DNA from: Phaeosaccion multiseriatum
Lineage: Eukaryota; Ochrophyta, other classes
Direction of reading: 5' to 3'
Assembly: GCA_965112735.1 (NCBI GenBank)
Contig: OZ218959.1
Location: forward strand, 2,666,001-2,730,000
Length of the DNA: 64,000 nucleotides
The stretch's first letter is position 1. The number at the start of each line of letters is the position of its first letter. The position numbers were made by a program, and so were the translations under genes. Shown in pieces: positions 45,966-56,047 of the stretch. The notes under the pieces are model-generated. The model saw nothing but the letters and a program-made list of their open reading frames with translations, had not been told where the DNA came from and did no database searches.

Positions 45966-47483
45966 CCAACAACAAGCATAACAAGAAGGGGCGTTACGTG
46001 AGGGGAAAGCGAGGGAGAGCTTTGATATGTGAGGGGCACGCAAGCCGTCTGCAACTGAACCGACCGCCAACAGGAACCCCACCTTTTCCTCCTCCTCCCC
46101 CCCCCCCCGTGGGACTGATTGGACTTACCGAGGGCGGCTCCTGTGGCTTCCCCTTCTCTGAGCAACGCCGGGAAGAGGCGCGGCGAAGGACACGCGAGAC
46201 CGACCGGTGCTGCTGTTACTCCCGTTGCTTCCGATACTCGACGAAGAGGAGGTTCTGTTCAGGCGCGACCCGTCGTGGTGTGGGTAGTGCGGCTGTTGGT
46301 TATCCAATGGGGCGATGACCGGGTCCCCTACGGTACTGCTCTCACTGTCGGACATGTTGGAACCCTCGCTGTCGCCAGACGTCGACCCCGCGCTGCTGTC
46401 TCGCCCAGTCACCACAGACAAGGATTCCCCACCTGCAATTCGCTCGTGGTCGTCTGCACTCAGCAGCTTCTCCTCCTTCTTGGACATATCACGGCGAGCG
46501 CACACCTCCAAGCTCTCCACATGTCCGGGGAAACTAAAGTCTTCACGTGAGTAGCCCGGTTCAATCTCGTGAACTTCTATGAGCTCTTGTCCACTCATGT
46601 CAGCCCAACTCACCTTCCGACTGCTTTCCTCAAAGGTGCTTATCGTCGGAAGGCTCGCCAGCATGTACTGCGGTGGTGCCGCCCCCGGGGGCAACGACCC
46701 AGATCGACCATGCCAATTTCCGTGCCAGTTTCCGTGCAGCCACTCCTGCGGCATACGTCCGCCGTACGGTCCCAAAGACGGTGAGGAAGAGGGTGACGAA
46801 GGGAGCCAATATAATGTGCCACCCCCCCCCCCCCCCTCCTCCTCTTCCTCCTCCCCCTCCTCCTCCTCCTGCGCCTCCTCCGCCGCCGCCACCACTACCA
46901 ATACCAGGGCTGCCACCACTGCTTCCTCCTCCGCCCCCACTACGCCACGGAGGGCGAGGGCAAGGCATGAGCAGGCTCTGAGAGTGACTCTCTTCGCTCC
47001 TCAGTGCCTCCATATCCTGCAGGGCCTGCAAGTGTGCTCTATGAGCAGCGTACTCTGTCGAGTGCTGACGCTCGCTGCGCTCCTCTTCCTCGTCACTCCT
47101 GGAAGCCGTACTACTGGCAGTGGCGGCTTCGTTCACATCCCTCTGCTTGCTGCTTCCCGCTTCAAAGTCAATACTATCCTCCTGCTGTGCTGGCTTCTGC
47201 TGCTCCTGCTGATGCTGCTGCTGCTGTCTCCCACCACTCCCATTGCCACTGTCTCCGGAAACGTCTGCACCAGAACCATCACCGCCACCCGTGGAGGAAG
47301 GAGATATCGGCGAGTGCGGTCGAGGAGTTGGTATGTGCAGCTCACGAGAGGAGGGCTCCCACATCTCAGGCCCACCCCGCAGGGAGCGACCATCCCCCCC
47401 TGGAGAGGGAGAGCGGGACCTGGGCATGCGAATCGCTGGTCTGAGCTTGAGCGAGGAGGCACTCGGGCTGCGACGTGGGTCTG

Positions 47484-47514
<31 letters not shown>

Positions 47515-49464
47515 TTGCTGCTCCTGTTGCTGTCTTGCATCCTCAAACCCTCCTCCTGCGCTCCTTCTCAAAGAAGACGGAGAACCGCCACCGGTAAGGC
47601 TGATGCCGGGGGTGCCGAGCAGCCGGAGAGTGGCCCTGTTCCGCTCCTCATCCAGCTCCCTCTGCCTCTCCATCTCCCTCTCGCTTTCGGACAAGAAGGT
47701 CCCGCCAGTGCGAATGAACTTGAGGCTCGCATCCTCCCCGTCCTCAATATCTGCTTCTTCTGCTCCTCCTCTGCCTCTCCATGAGGAGGGCGAGGAGGTG
47801 GACTGCACTTTCGATAGCGTGCCTCTCGGGCAGTGCCCCTCTCTGCTCGCCACATCAGCAGCAGCTGCTGCTGCTGCCGCTGCGACCTTACCGTGCCACT
47901 GCTGATTGTCGTCCCAGTATCGGCCTGCAAGGAGCATATGCTGAGGTTGTGCGTGCTGCTGCTGCTGCTGCTGCTGCTCCTGCTGCTCCTCGTGCTGCTC
48001 CTTCTGAGGGTCATGGTGATGGTGCGGTAGCTGCGGCTGGTGATGCTGCTGGTGTTGTCGCTGCTGCTGTTGGTGGTTGAAAAGATGCTGTGCGTCTTGG
48101 AAGTGATCATCAAGAGGGAAAGACCCGTCCAAAGACACGCTCGACATGCCCTCCCTTGACGTTGGGTAGGGCGACCCCACGACATAAGGCTGTGCAGAGT
48201 TCTGCGCCTGAGCCAAAGAAGAGGGCGACAAGAGGACCTCGCCTCTCCTCTCCCCTCTCCTCTCCTGTGTGGGACGCAGAGACTGGGGCCGAAACTTTTC
48301 GAAGGAGCGCTGACGACGCAAGCCTTGCTCCTTTCGCCTCGTGTCCTCGTCCTCATACCGCTGAAGGTTCCTCTCCACCACATCCCGCAGGTGGTTATAG
48401 AGCCTGCCTGTCGCCTTGAAGAGCCGAGACAGCCCCTGCTTGTCCGCCAAACGTTTCAACTTCTTGGCCAGCCTCGAAGCATCCGTCTCGCGCAGCATGT
48501 CAATGGTGACAGGCAAGCAGCTCAGTACGCCGAGCAATGTCTCCACATACCTCAGCCCGCCCACACCCGCCCATGGAGAAGGTCCACTTCGAGCATTCTT
48601 GTGTGTCTTTAATCGCTCCCACGCATCCTTCAGCCACCCACCAAGGATGAGGAAACCCTCCCTGTGCTGAAGGCTGTGCAGAGCCGCGATGCTGCTCTTC
48701 CCCAGCATCTCGATAGCCAGCACCCGCGTACAAAGAGGAGATTGCCGCTTAATAAAGCGCCACATGAATTCCTCCATTCGGTCTTTGGGCACCCCCTCCA
48801 CGTCGTTGCCTACAAATTGCCGCATATCGTTCATCACCGTCTTGGTTGCCTCGTCCGGAACGGGAGGCATGTTTGCCTGGGCTTTTACAGACGAGCTCCC
48901 ACTCCCACTGCTTTGGCCGCCGATCATGGGCATCCCTGCCTTTCTCCTTCTTCTGTAGCGATCTCCTCCTCCTCCCCCCCCCCCCCTCTCTTTTCTGTAG
49001 TCTCTCCCACTGGAGTACCCCCCCCCACCGCCGACCCCCTCGTCATCGCTCCCATGGGAAGTGGATCCTGACAGCCCCCCCCCCTCCCGTGATGATTTGG
49101 TCATTGGAAGAGCGTCAACCGCGTCTTCCTCGTACTCCGATGCACTAGCACTACCAGAACCGCCCAGCGCTCCTCCACCGGAGTATCGCCCCAGTGCCAC
49201 GAAGCCCCTGGAGCTGTCGCTACACACACTGCTACAAGTGGTGCTCGCAACATCGCTATCCGTAGCGCTGCCGGGGTCCAAAGTATCGTTTTCTCCGTAG
49301 TCTGATCTGCTGTCCACGCTTGCCACACTCAAGCTGTCTCCACCCATGCTCTCTGCATCCGCCTCAGACCCTACCGACGGGCAAGCGTCGTCATCCATCG
49401 CATCTGCTGCTGCTCCAGCCTCCGACAAAGGAGGATATTGCTGCTCTGCTTGCCGGTGTTGCTT

Positions 49465-49500
<36 letters not shown>

Positions 49501-51627
49501 CGGTGGTGCCGGTGCCGGGACGGAGTTGGAGCTCCTCACAGACCGCGATCGACGCGACTGTCGCAACTTCTGTAAACCCTCCAGCATGAGCGGACAGTCG
49601 CCTTCCAGCCAGTCACGCGTATGATTAAACACAAAGCGAGCATTGGAGCGGAGGTACGCTTGCGACAATCGGCCCTCTCGAGGAAGCCTCCGCCAGAGCT
49701 CTGTGGGACTAATGTCACCGTACTGGGCCGCTCCATTAACCACCGTCAGCACCAGTTGGGCCTTCTTCCTCAGGTCAGAGAAGCGAGACTCATAGAGGAT
49801 GTGAGGTGGTTCAACAAGTCGATACCACGCCCCCTTAAGAGCAGGAGTACTCGGCGTAGCAGCAGCAGCAGCAGGAGGAGGAGGCTGAGGAGAAGAAGGA
49901 GCAGCAGCAGGAGGAGGAGGCTTCTTCACCTCTTCCCCCTCTGCAGCTTGTCCTGCCGCCGCCGCCGCCGCCGCCGCTGCCACTGCCGGGCCTTGCCCGA
50001 GCCTGCCCTGTGCCCGCCCCTGGCTCTGCGGAGAAAGCGCCAACTCTCCAGTCTCTACCCACAAACCCTGCCCTCCCACGGCCCTGTCGATGGTCCAGCT
50101 CAGCACGCGAAGCGTGACGGGAAGGCGGTCGGGAGCGAGGCGGGCCAGCTTTGCCTCCTCCTCCAGCAGCGCTCTCCTCCCAGATGCCTCTCCAATCCCC
50201 CTGTCCTGCTCCTCCTGCTGCCGCTCCTGCTGCTGCTGTTGGTGCTGCTGCTCCTCCTGCTGATGCTCCCCATGACCACTACTACTCTGCGGAAAGCTGT
50301 CGGCACCATTCCCTCCCCCCCCGCTATCGCTATTAGACATAGTCCGGTCTGTCATGTCGCCGCTGGTGCCGGTACCGCTGCTATGGCCTCCAGTGTTGCT
50401 GCTTCCGTCTCCTATTCTACTACTGCGTGCTGCTGAGGACAAAGACGAGGCCGCCACGGAGGAGGCCGAGTGTGCTGCAGCTTGTGAGCCCCCCTGGGGA
50501 TTGCTGCGACTGAGCATCTCCTGAACGCGTATCTGCGCTGCCTCCACTGCTCCGCGCCTCTCTTCCTCTTCTCTTTCCGTATCCGTCAACACATCCATTG
50601 CGGTTTCAGTCCCTACATCCGACCCGCCCGCCGTTGTCTCCAAGGACAGCTGACGTCCACGGTTCTCCACCTCTTTCTCTTGCTGATACAGTGGCTGCTG
50701 GTGCTGGAGCTGATCATTTTTGTGGTCTGCCCTCCCCCCCCCCCCCTGTTGTCGCTGCTGCTGCTGCTGCTGCAGTAGTAGTTCCTGTCTGCGCATCTCG
50801 TGTTCCCAGGCAGCCTCGCCCTTGGCAGGCTTGATCAACTCCCCGCACGCCATAAGGAACTTGTACTCGGTAGATCGCCGGAGGGGGGAAAGGTCCTGCA
50901 GGTCTCGAGGGTTATCGTTCTCATCCAGAAAGAAGAAGTTCTGGGAGAGAGAGGGAGGCACGGAGCGAGGAGAGGATTACAGGGGGAGCGGGTGAGCGGT
51001 TGCGTTGCCATTGGGCGTGACGTGAAGTGGGCATCTTTCCCAGATCGAGGCGGAGAGTCAAAGCGTATCCGAAGGCAGTATGCCCGATCGCTTCATCGTG
51101 TCTCTTAAAGTCGGGCACAGGAGTGCACTTACCGTGAGTCTACGGTAGGGCCGTTGGTCGTCCGCCTCATCCTCGTACTCTTCTCCCCCCTGGTCCCCAC
51201 CGTTGCAGTGCTCACTTCCCGTCCTGCTACTGGCGCCAGGAGTAGGAGGCGCAGGCGCAGGAGCAGCAGTGTCACTAGCGCCCCCCGCCCCCTCGCCGTT
51301 GATGCCATCGCTGTACTCGCCCGGAGTCCGAAAGTCGTAAGCTGTACCATACTTTGCACGTACATCCTCCTCCGTCAGACAGGCGCCCAGAGAGCCAATC
51401 TTGAGCTCGTTCTCGTGCTGCAGCATTGCCACCACCGTGCTGTCTGAGTATTCGGACCTCTCCGACCTCTCGGACCAGCTCCCCTCACTCCCGCCGCGCC
51501 CATCCCCCCCTCCCCTACCCTCGTGGAGGGGCAAAGGCAAGACCACGCGGGAGTTGGGCACGAAGAGACCAGACGGCGTCCGCATCCCTTTCCCGCGGGA
51601 GGATGAGGGGGAGGGCTTCGAAGACAT
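43087..51627 (-). CDS. PNUTS-like nuclear protein: RFD-like, TFIIS-N and PP1-binding motif (apparent frameshift)
   Basis: About 2,690 aa. Exons 51627..51133, 50940..46129 and 45853..43087; junction phases agree if one base is removed, or two added, within the 15-C run at 46822-46836. Order: N-terminal exon with TEEDVRAKYGTAYDF; NFFFLDENDNPRDLQDLSP; Gln/Ser tracts; a DNMT1-RFD-like segment (VTLRVLSWTIDRAVGGQGLW, AWYRLVEPPHILYESRFSDL, AQLVLTVVNGA); a TFIIS N-terminal (LW) helical domain (GFLILGGWLKDAWERL, VETLLGVLSCLPVTIDMLRE, ASRLAKKLKRLADKQG); low complexity; then, beyond the frameshift, RKVSWADMSGQELIEVHEIE, matching the RVxF/W PP1-docking motif with following acidic residues. LW domain plus RVxW is the plan of PNUTS (PPP1R10), which targets PP1 to RNA polymerase II. 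The last exon is basic, then poly-Gly/Gln. The RFD assignment is tentative. Divergent with FabI. Confidence 0.65.
43226..43297. repeat. TCC array near the 3' end of the PNUTS-like gene
   Basis: Uninterrupted TCC units, read as Gly on the minus strand. Confidence 0.9.
43940..44022. repeat. TCC array encoding poly-Gly
   Basis: TCC-rich tract in the last exon of the PNUTS-like gene. Confidence 0.9.
44520..44630. repeat. CTG/TTG array encoding poly-Gln
   Basis: Mixed CTG and TTG triplets, CAG/CAA on the sense strand, encoding about 35 Gln. Copies of the dispersed motif flank it at 44445-44525. Confidence 0.9.
45126..45215. repeat. TCC array encoding poly-Gly
   Basis: Long TCC run in the last exon of the PNUTS-like gene. 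Confidence 0.9.
45879..45976. repeat. CAA microsatellite in PNUTS-like intron
   Basis: About 30 CAA units; TTG on the sense strand, directly before the acceptor GACCACAG at 45854. Frames through it read poly-Leu, poly-Gln, poly-Val or poly-Cys and falsely extend the last exon. Confidence 0.95.
46822..46836. other. 15-C homopolymer where the PNUTS-like reading frame breaks
   Basis: Fifteen consecutive C on the plus strand (G on the sense strand) at the end of a poly-Gly tract. Upstream coding is in one frame and downstream coding (TLYWLPSSPSS onward) in another; the difference equals one extra base. Confidence 0.8.
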
Positions 51628-51946
51628 GGCTTACTTGGTAATGTATGCCCCCTTGTATCCTATTCAACGTGTCCTCTCCTCTCCTCTCCTTCTCCTAGAG
51701 AGGGGGACGGATCTAGCATCCGCCCTCCCGCCCCCTGATTCTCCTCGGTCCCTTGTCAGCCCTAAAGAGCAGTAGCGAGAGCTTGCGAGAAAGCAAGTGA
51801 GCAAGGAGCTTTGCTCCCCTTCGCTTCTTGAATATAATGGGGCGCTTATTGCCTTTTGGTTCGCTCCTTGAACATAAGATTACGTAAGGGAGGTTCCCCT
51901 CGCTCATGCTCTTCCAAACCCTGTCTTTATTTTATTAGTTTTCGCC
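51628..51946. promoter_or_regulatory. Putative bidirectional promoter, PNUTS-like / FabI
   Basis: 319 bp between divergent start codons. T-rich TCTTTATTTTATTAGTTTTC precedes the FabI ATG; it ends in TTAG/TTTTC, so a 5' UTR splice acceptor cannot be excluded. Confidence 0.4.
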
Positions 51947-54453
51947 ATGAAGTTCCTCCCAGTGCTCGGAGCCGCAGCAGTGAGCAGCGTCAGTGCCTTC
52001 ACTGGCCCGATGCAGTGGGCCAGCTCGTTCACGCAAGGCCCCGCTCGCAGCGCAGTGAGGTCCGGAGTGCAACAGCCTCAAGGGGGAAGGAGCGGCAGCA
52101 GCAGTATGAGGATGGGATACAACGTGGACCTGACCGGAAAGGTGGGAGAAAGTAGAGATGCCTTGCTGGCCAGTTTGTGTCCCTGACTTTGTGGTGCTGC
52201 ACCAGCTGGTCCTTGTCTTCGTATATGTGTTTGAGGTTATAACCTTCGGTGGTATTTTGTTGCCTTTCCACCCTGTCCCTCTCCTCGCGTGCTGATCCAT
52301 CCCTCTCTCCCTCCCGAATGCATCCATGCATGTGGAGAGGCGCATAGTGTTTCACTCCATCGCGTTCATTCATAATCCTTTCCTGCAGAGGCAGGAAATG
52401 GCTGACAGTGACGCTTACGATCTCTCTTTCCCTCTCTCCGGTGCCCGCTACCACCGCACCAGACCGCCTTCGTGGCCGGTGTGGCCGACTCTTCGGGGTA
52501 TGGCTGGGCCATTTGCAAGGCCCTTGCGGAGGCTGGCGCGACGGTGACAGTGGGAACATGGCCTCCCGTTCTGGGCATCTTCAGGAAGTCGCTCGAGATG
52601 GGAGACTTTGAGGAGGATTCGATTCTCTCCGACGGGAGCAAGATGGAGATTGCAAAGGTGAGAGGACCTGGAACGAATAGCATTGGCCTCACCGCAACCT
52701 CATTTCCACCCACCCCCGAACACTCCCCACTCCCCACGCCCACAGGTGTACCCCCTAGACGCCGTGTACGACAGCCCCGACGACGTCCCGGACAATGTGA
52801 AGAACAATAAGCGCTACAAGAACGTGGACAGCTACACCATTTCCGAGGTGGCAGAGGCCATTGAGAAGGACTACGGAAAGATTGATATCCTCGTGCACTC
52901 CCTCGCCAACGGGCCGGAGGTACGGCACACACACAGAGAGAGAGAGAGAGAGGCATGATACAATGAGAGGAAGACGCAAAGTTCTTCCTGGGGAGGGAGT
53001 GGGGGGTTGGTGGCGGAGGAGGGAGGAAGCGAAGGGGCCTGGAAGGAGGAAGCGCGAGTACCGCAGCCGTCCTCTTCCACGGCCCAGCCGCAGCCTCCCT
53101 TCGACGGGGGTTATTGTGTCCTGTCTTTGCACACCGCAGCCCTCGGACCACGCTTGTTTCTCTCACTGTACTGGAACTGCTCTGCTTGGTTGACAACCTA
53201 GCCCGTCTCGGGCGTGCTTCTCGGCTTCCTGCCTTTCCCTTCCTTCTTTTCTTCTCCATAACATGTGCCCTCGTCCCCCCGCATCTCCGTAGATTATCTA
53301 GGGCCACCCTTTCCTGTTCCATCCCCACCAAACCCTTTCCTCCCTCCCCCTTCTCCCCCTCTCTCCAGGTGACCAAACCCCTCCTGGAGACGTCTCGCCA
53401 GGGCTACCTCGCTGCTTCCAGCGCCTCTGCTTACTCCATGGTGTCCCTTGTGCAAAAGTTTGCCCCCATCATGAACAAGGGCGGGGCAGTGCTCTCCCTG
53501 TCCTACGTTGCCTCCGAGAAGGTCATCCCCGGCTACGGAGGAGGCATGTCTTCTGCCAAGGCTCAGCTTGAGTCCGACACTCGTGTGCTTGCGTATGAGG
53601 CGGGCCAAAAGTATGGCATTCGCGTGAACACCATCTCGGCAGGCCCGCTCAAGAGCCGAGCGGCCAGTGCTATTGGAGGCGGGGGCGGAAAGAAGACTTT
53701 CATTGAGCTGGCGATTGACTACTCCAGGGCCAATGCGCCCATTGAGCAGGTCGGATAGTAGGTTCAACGAAGCTATTTTTTTGTTGTCGTGCGTTTGTTT
53801 GGGGCGGGGCAAGACGAGACATGTGGGAATGCATTAGAAGATGGTGTTAACAATCTGCCTCTGCTGTCCTCCTCTCCTCTTCTCTTGGTCACCTTCTGCT
53901 CTAACAAGGTTCCGTCTGTCAATCCTATACTCTCTTTTCCCCACCTGCTCGCGTCACCTCCCCTCCCTGTCCGTCCCCCCCGCCCCCCTCTCATAAACAG
54001 GACCTTTACAATGACGACGTGGGGGCATCTGCTCTCTTCTTGCTCTCGCCAATGGCCAGGACGGTAAGCAGCAAACTGGCATCTCTCTCTCCATGTCTCT
54101 CTAACCCTCCGGCCCCCCTCCCCGTCTGTCGCTCTCTCGCTCTCTCCTCCGCCAGCACACCCTATCACATGTACTCGTCTACACAAGGGACTTTCTCCCA
54201 CTCCTCCCTTGCCTAATCATTGGCTGCCAAAAGCACCCTCCACTCCACCACCTACTCACTCCCCTCGTTCTGAATGGCTCCCATCGTCGTTGTCTCTCTC
54301 CCCCACTTGCTCACGAACTCCTCTCTCTCTCTCTCTCTCTCTCTCCTTGTGTGTGTGTGTGTGCAGGTTACCGGCCTTACCATGTACGTAGACAACGGCC
54401 TCAACATCATGGGGATGGCAACTGACTCGGCATCGATGGTCGAAGCCGAATGA
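51947..54453 (+). CDS. FabI: Plastid enoyl-[acyl-carrier-protein] reductase (NADH), FabI/ENR
   Basis: Last reductive step of type II fatty-acid elongation in the plastid stroma. Six exons, 51947..52141, 52463..52657, 52746..52919, 53369..53749, 54001..54063 and 54367..54453, all phase 0, give 364 aa. [20 protein letters not shown] is a signal peptide with an AF plastid motif. The Rossmann start [20 protein letters not shown], the plant-type acidic insert [31 protein letters not shown], the SDR region ending [19 protein letters not shown], the catalytic Tyr and Lys in YGGGMSSAK with plant spacing, [16 protein letters not shown] and the C-terminal [18 protein letters not shown] are all present. 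The donor after 53749 is GTCGGA, weaker than the others; retaining that intron would stop the protein three codons later. Triclosan-sensitive ENRs have this architecture. Confidence 0.96.
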
Positions 54454-55007
54454 GCGAGTGAGCTCTTCGTATAGTGTATTTGCGGGTGGAAGAGGGAGAG
54501 AGAAGTGCAGCACGCACGTCTCTTAGGCCTCGAGTCGGGGGGGCAAAAGGGTTCTCTCTGGAAGAGGGTGGTGACTGCGACAGTGCGTTATTTAATTTAA
54601 ACGATAATCAATTAATTTAATGTTAAATACATTGCGCAGTCAGTACGCGTATCATCGACTCTGGTGGAGTCAAGCAATAACAAGCGCCGTGTTACACAAG
54701 GGCGGGGCCCATTAGGCACAGCGGAACACAATGTGGAGGAGCCATGAAGGGCACAGTCCACGATCAACAACTTCTACCCCACGACCAATGTGGAAGGAAG
54801 GCAAACACCCCCCTCCCGCCAGAGGGGAGCAGAAACGCAAGAGCAGCAGCAGCATCAGCAGCGGAGCCGCGCGCTTGTTATTGCTCTTGCCCAATGGAGG
54901 TTGGGCCTCTTTCAGGATGCGACAAGGAGAACCCCTCGGTGGTGTCCTAAGGGCCCACTTGGTCCTAAGGGCCCACTTCATCCTCGGTGGTTCCCGGGTC
55001 GTTTGCG
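54454..55007. other. Intergenic region
   Basis: 554 bp between the FabI stop and the stop of the small minus-strand ORF. It includes an AT-rich stretch (about 54588-54632) and an imperfect direct repeat of AAGGGCCCACTT (near 54948 and 54967). No gene supported. Confidence 0.6.
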
Positions 55008-55670
55008 CTAGTAGATTGCCCCTCCCTCGTCCGCGAAGGAAAGCCTTTGGGCCTGGCACAGTAAGCCCCTCCCTGCTCGACTTGTGATGCCACATTGCCG
55101 TTCTCGACCGATGTGAATCCTTTGCCGCTTAGAAGCCCTCACACAAGGGGGGCTCCTCCCCTCCGAGCCTCTCTTGCCAGGAGTGGGGGGAACTGGAATC
55201 GCCCGCTCCTCGTCGTCTAGTACAGCATTGTCTGTCTCCGGGTCGTCCCCGTGCCCCCCTCCAGCTGCCCTCTCAATAGCCTCACAGCTTGGCGGCTCAT
55301 CGTCCAGGACCTCCCGAAGGCGCTGGAACAGAGTTGCCTCGCTGCTGCCTTCACTGCTCGCCCGGCGGAAAGCTCTCCTCCCCACCGTTTTTTTGTTGAA
55401 CTCCCCATTCTGACTCCGCTGCTGCTTGGGCCCCGCGTCTGTCCTACCCTCGGAAAGCACGTCCGCCCTCCTCTTCGGGGTACAGTTGAACAGGATATCG
55501 CCTGCTTGTCGCTGCTGCTCTGGCTCCTGGCTTTGCTGGTGGTTCTGGGTGGCGTCCTCCTCCTCCTCCTCCTCCTCCTCCTCCTCACCACCCCATCCTC
55601 CCTTCTCTTTTCCCTCCTCTACTCTTCTTCTCCTTCGCGGCTCGCGGCCCACTCGGATAAAGGAGTTCAT
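55008..55670 (-). CDS. Hypothetical basic/acidic protein, possibly nuclear
   Basis: Single open frame of 220 aa from ATG 55670 (MNSFIRVGREPRRRRRVEE). Not recognised. It has an Arg-rich N-terminus, a poly-Glu run encoded by a TCC array, a short ordered-looking helix (TLFQRLREVLDDEPPSCEAI), a PPTPGKR site of the CDK/proline-directed type and a basic patch RASKRQRI that could be a nuclear localisation signal. No intron was needed. Codon composition is like neighbouring genes. It may equally be one exon of a longer gene or a chance ORF; the ordered middle argues for real coding. Its upstream side abuts an A run and the Crypton, which may have disrupted its promoter. Confidence 0.4.
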   Translation of the reverse strand: MNSFIRVGREPRRRRRVEEGKEKGGWGGEEEEEEEEEEDATQNHQQSQEPEQQRQAGDILFNCTPKRRADVLSEGRTDAGPKQQRSQNGEFNKKTVGRRAFRRASSEGSSEATLFQRLREVLDDEPPSCEAIERAAGGGHGDDPETDNAVLDDEERAIPVPPTPGKRGSEGRSPPCVRASKRQRIHIGRERQCGITSRAGRGLLCQAQRLSFADEGGAIY

Positions 55671-55781
55671 CTTTAGCAGTAATATTCTGCTTGTGCAACC
55701 TCTCTCTCTCTCTCTCTCTCGCTGTTGTATGTTCACGTGAAGTTGAGGAGCCGGTGGAGCAGGTGAGGAGACAGTGTGAAA

Positions 55782-55803
55782 CGAAAAAAAAAAAAAAAAA
55801 AAA
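55782..55803. repeat. A homopolymer left of the Crypton
   Basis: About 20 A residues ending 20 bp before the left hairpin of the mobile element. Could mark a preferred insertion neighbourhood or an old retroposed tail. Confidence 0.8.
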
Positions 55804-55847
55804 CTATTGATGACCGGTTTTGGTGGGGCGAGATGCCCCACTCGGTG

Positions 55848-55900
55848 AAAGTGGGTATTTTTAGTACCCAATTTTTTTAAAAGTGGGTATTTTTAGTACA
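55848..55900. repeat. Direct repeat in Crypton left end
   Basis: Two copies of AAAGTGGGTATTTTTAGTAC separated by about 12 bp, each followed by or overlapping TACCCA. Possible recombinase-binding sites. Confidence 0.75.
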
Positions 55901-56047
55901 GTACCCAATATGGACCAGTAGCCCCCCTCCCCCCCCCCCTCCTTTTTGGTGTATCTCTCCCCTCCTCCTCCAAAATATACTACGCTATGATATGACGATT
56001 TAATGGTATTACCACGATAACAATGGTATTCATATTTACAGACACAC

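Noticed and set aside
45854-45984. Start of a 965-aa minus-strand ORF with a poly-Leu leader resembling a signal peptide
   Set aside because: The Leu run is the CAA/TTG microsatellite in an intron; a good acceptor (GACCACAG) at 45854 joins the downstream coding in phase to the exon ending at 46129.
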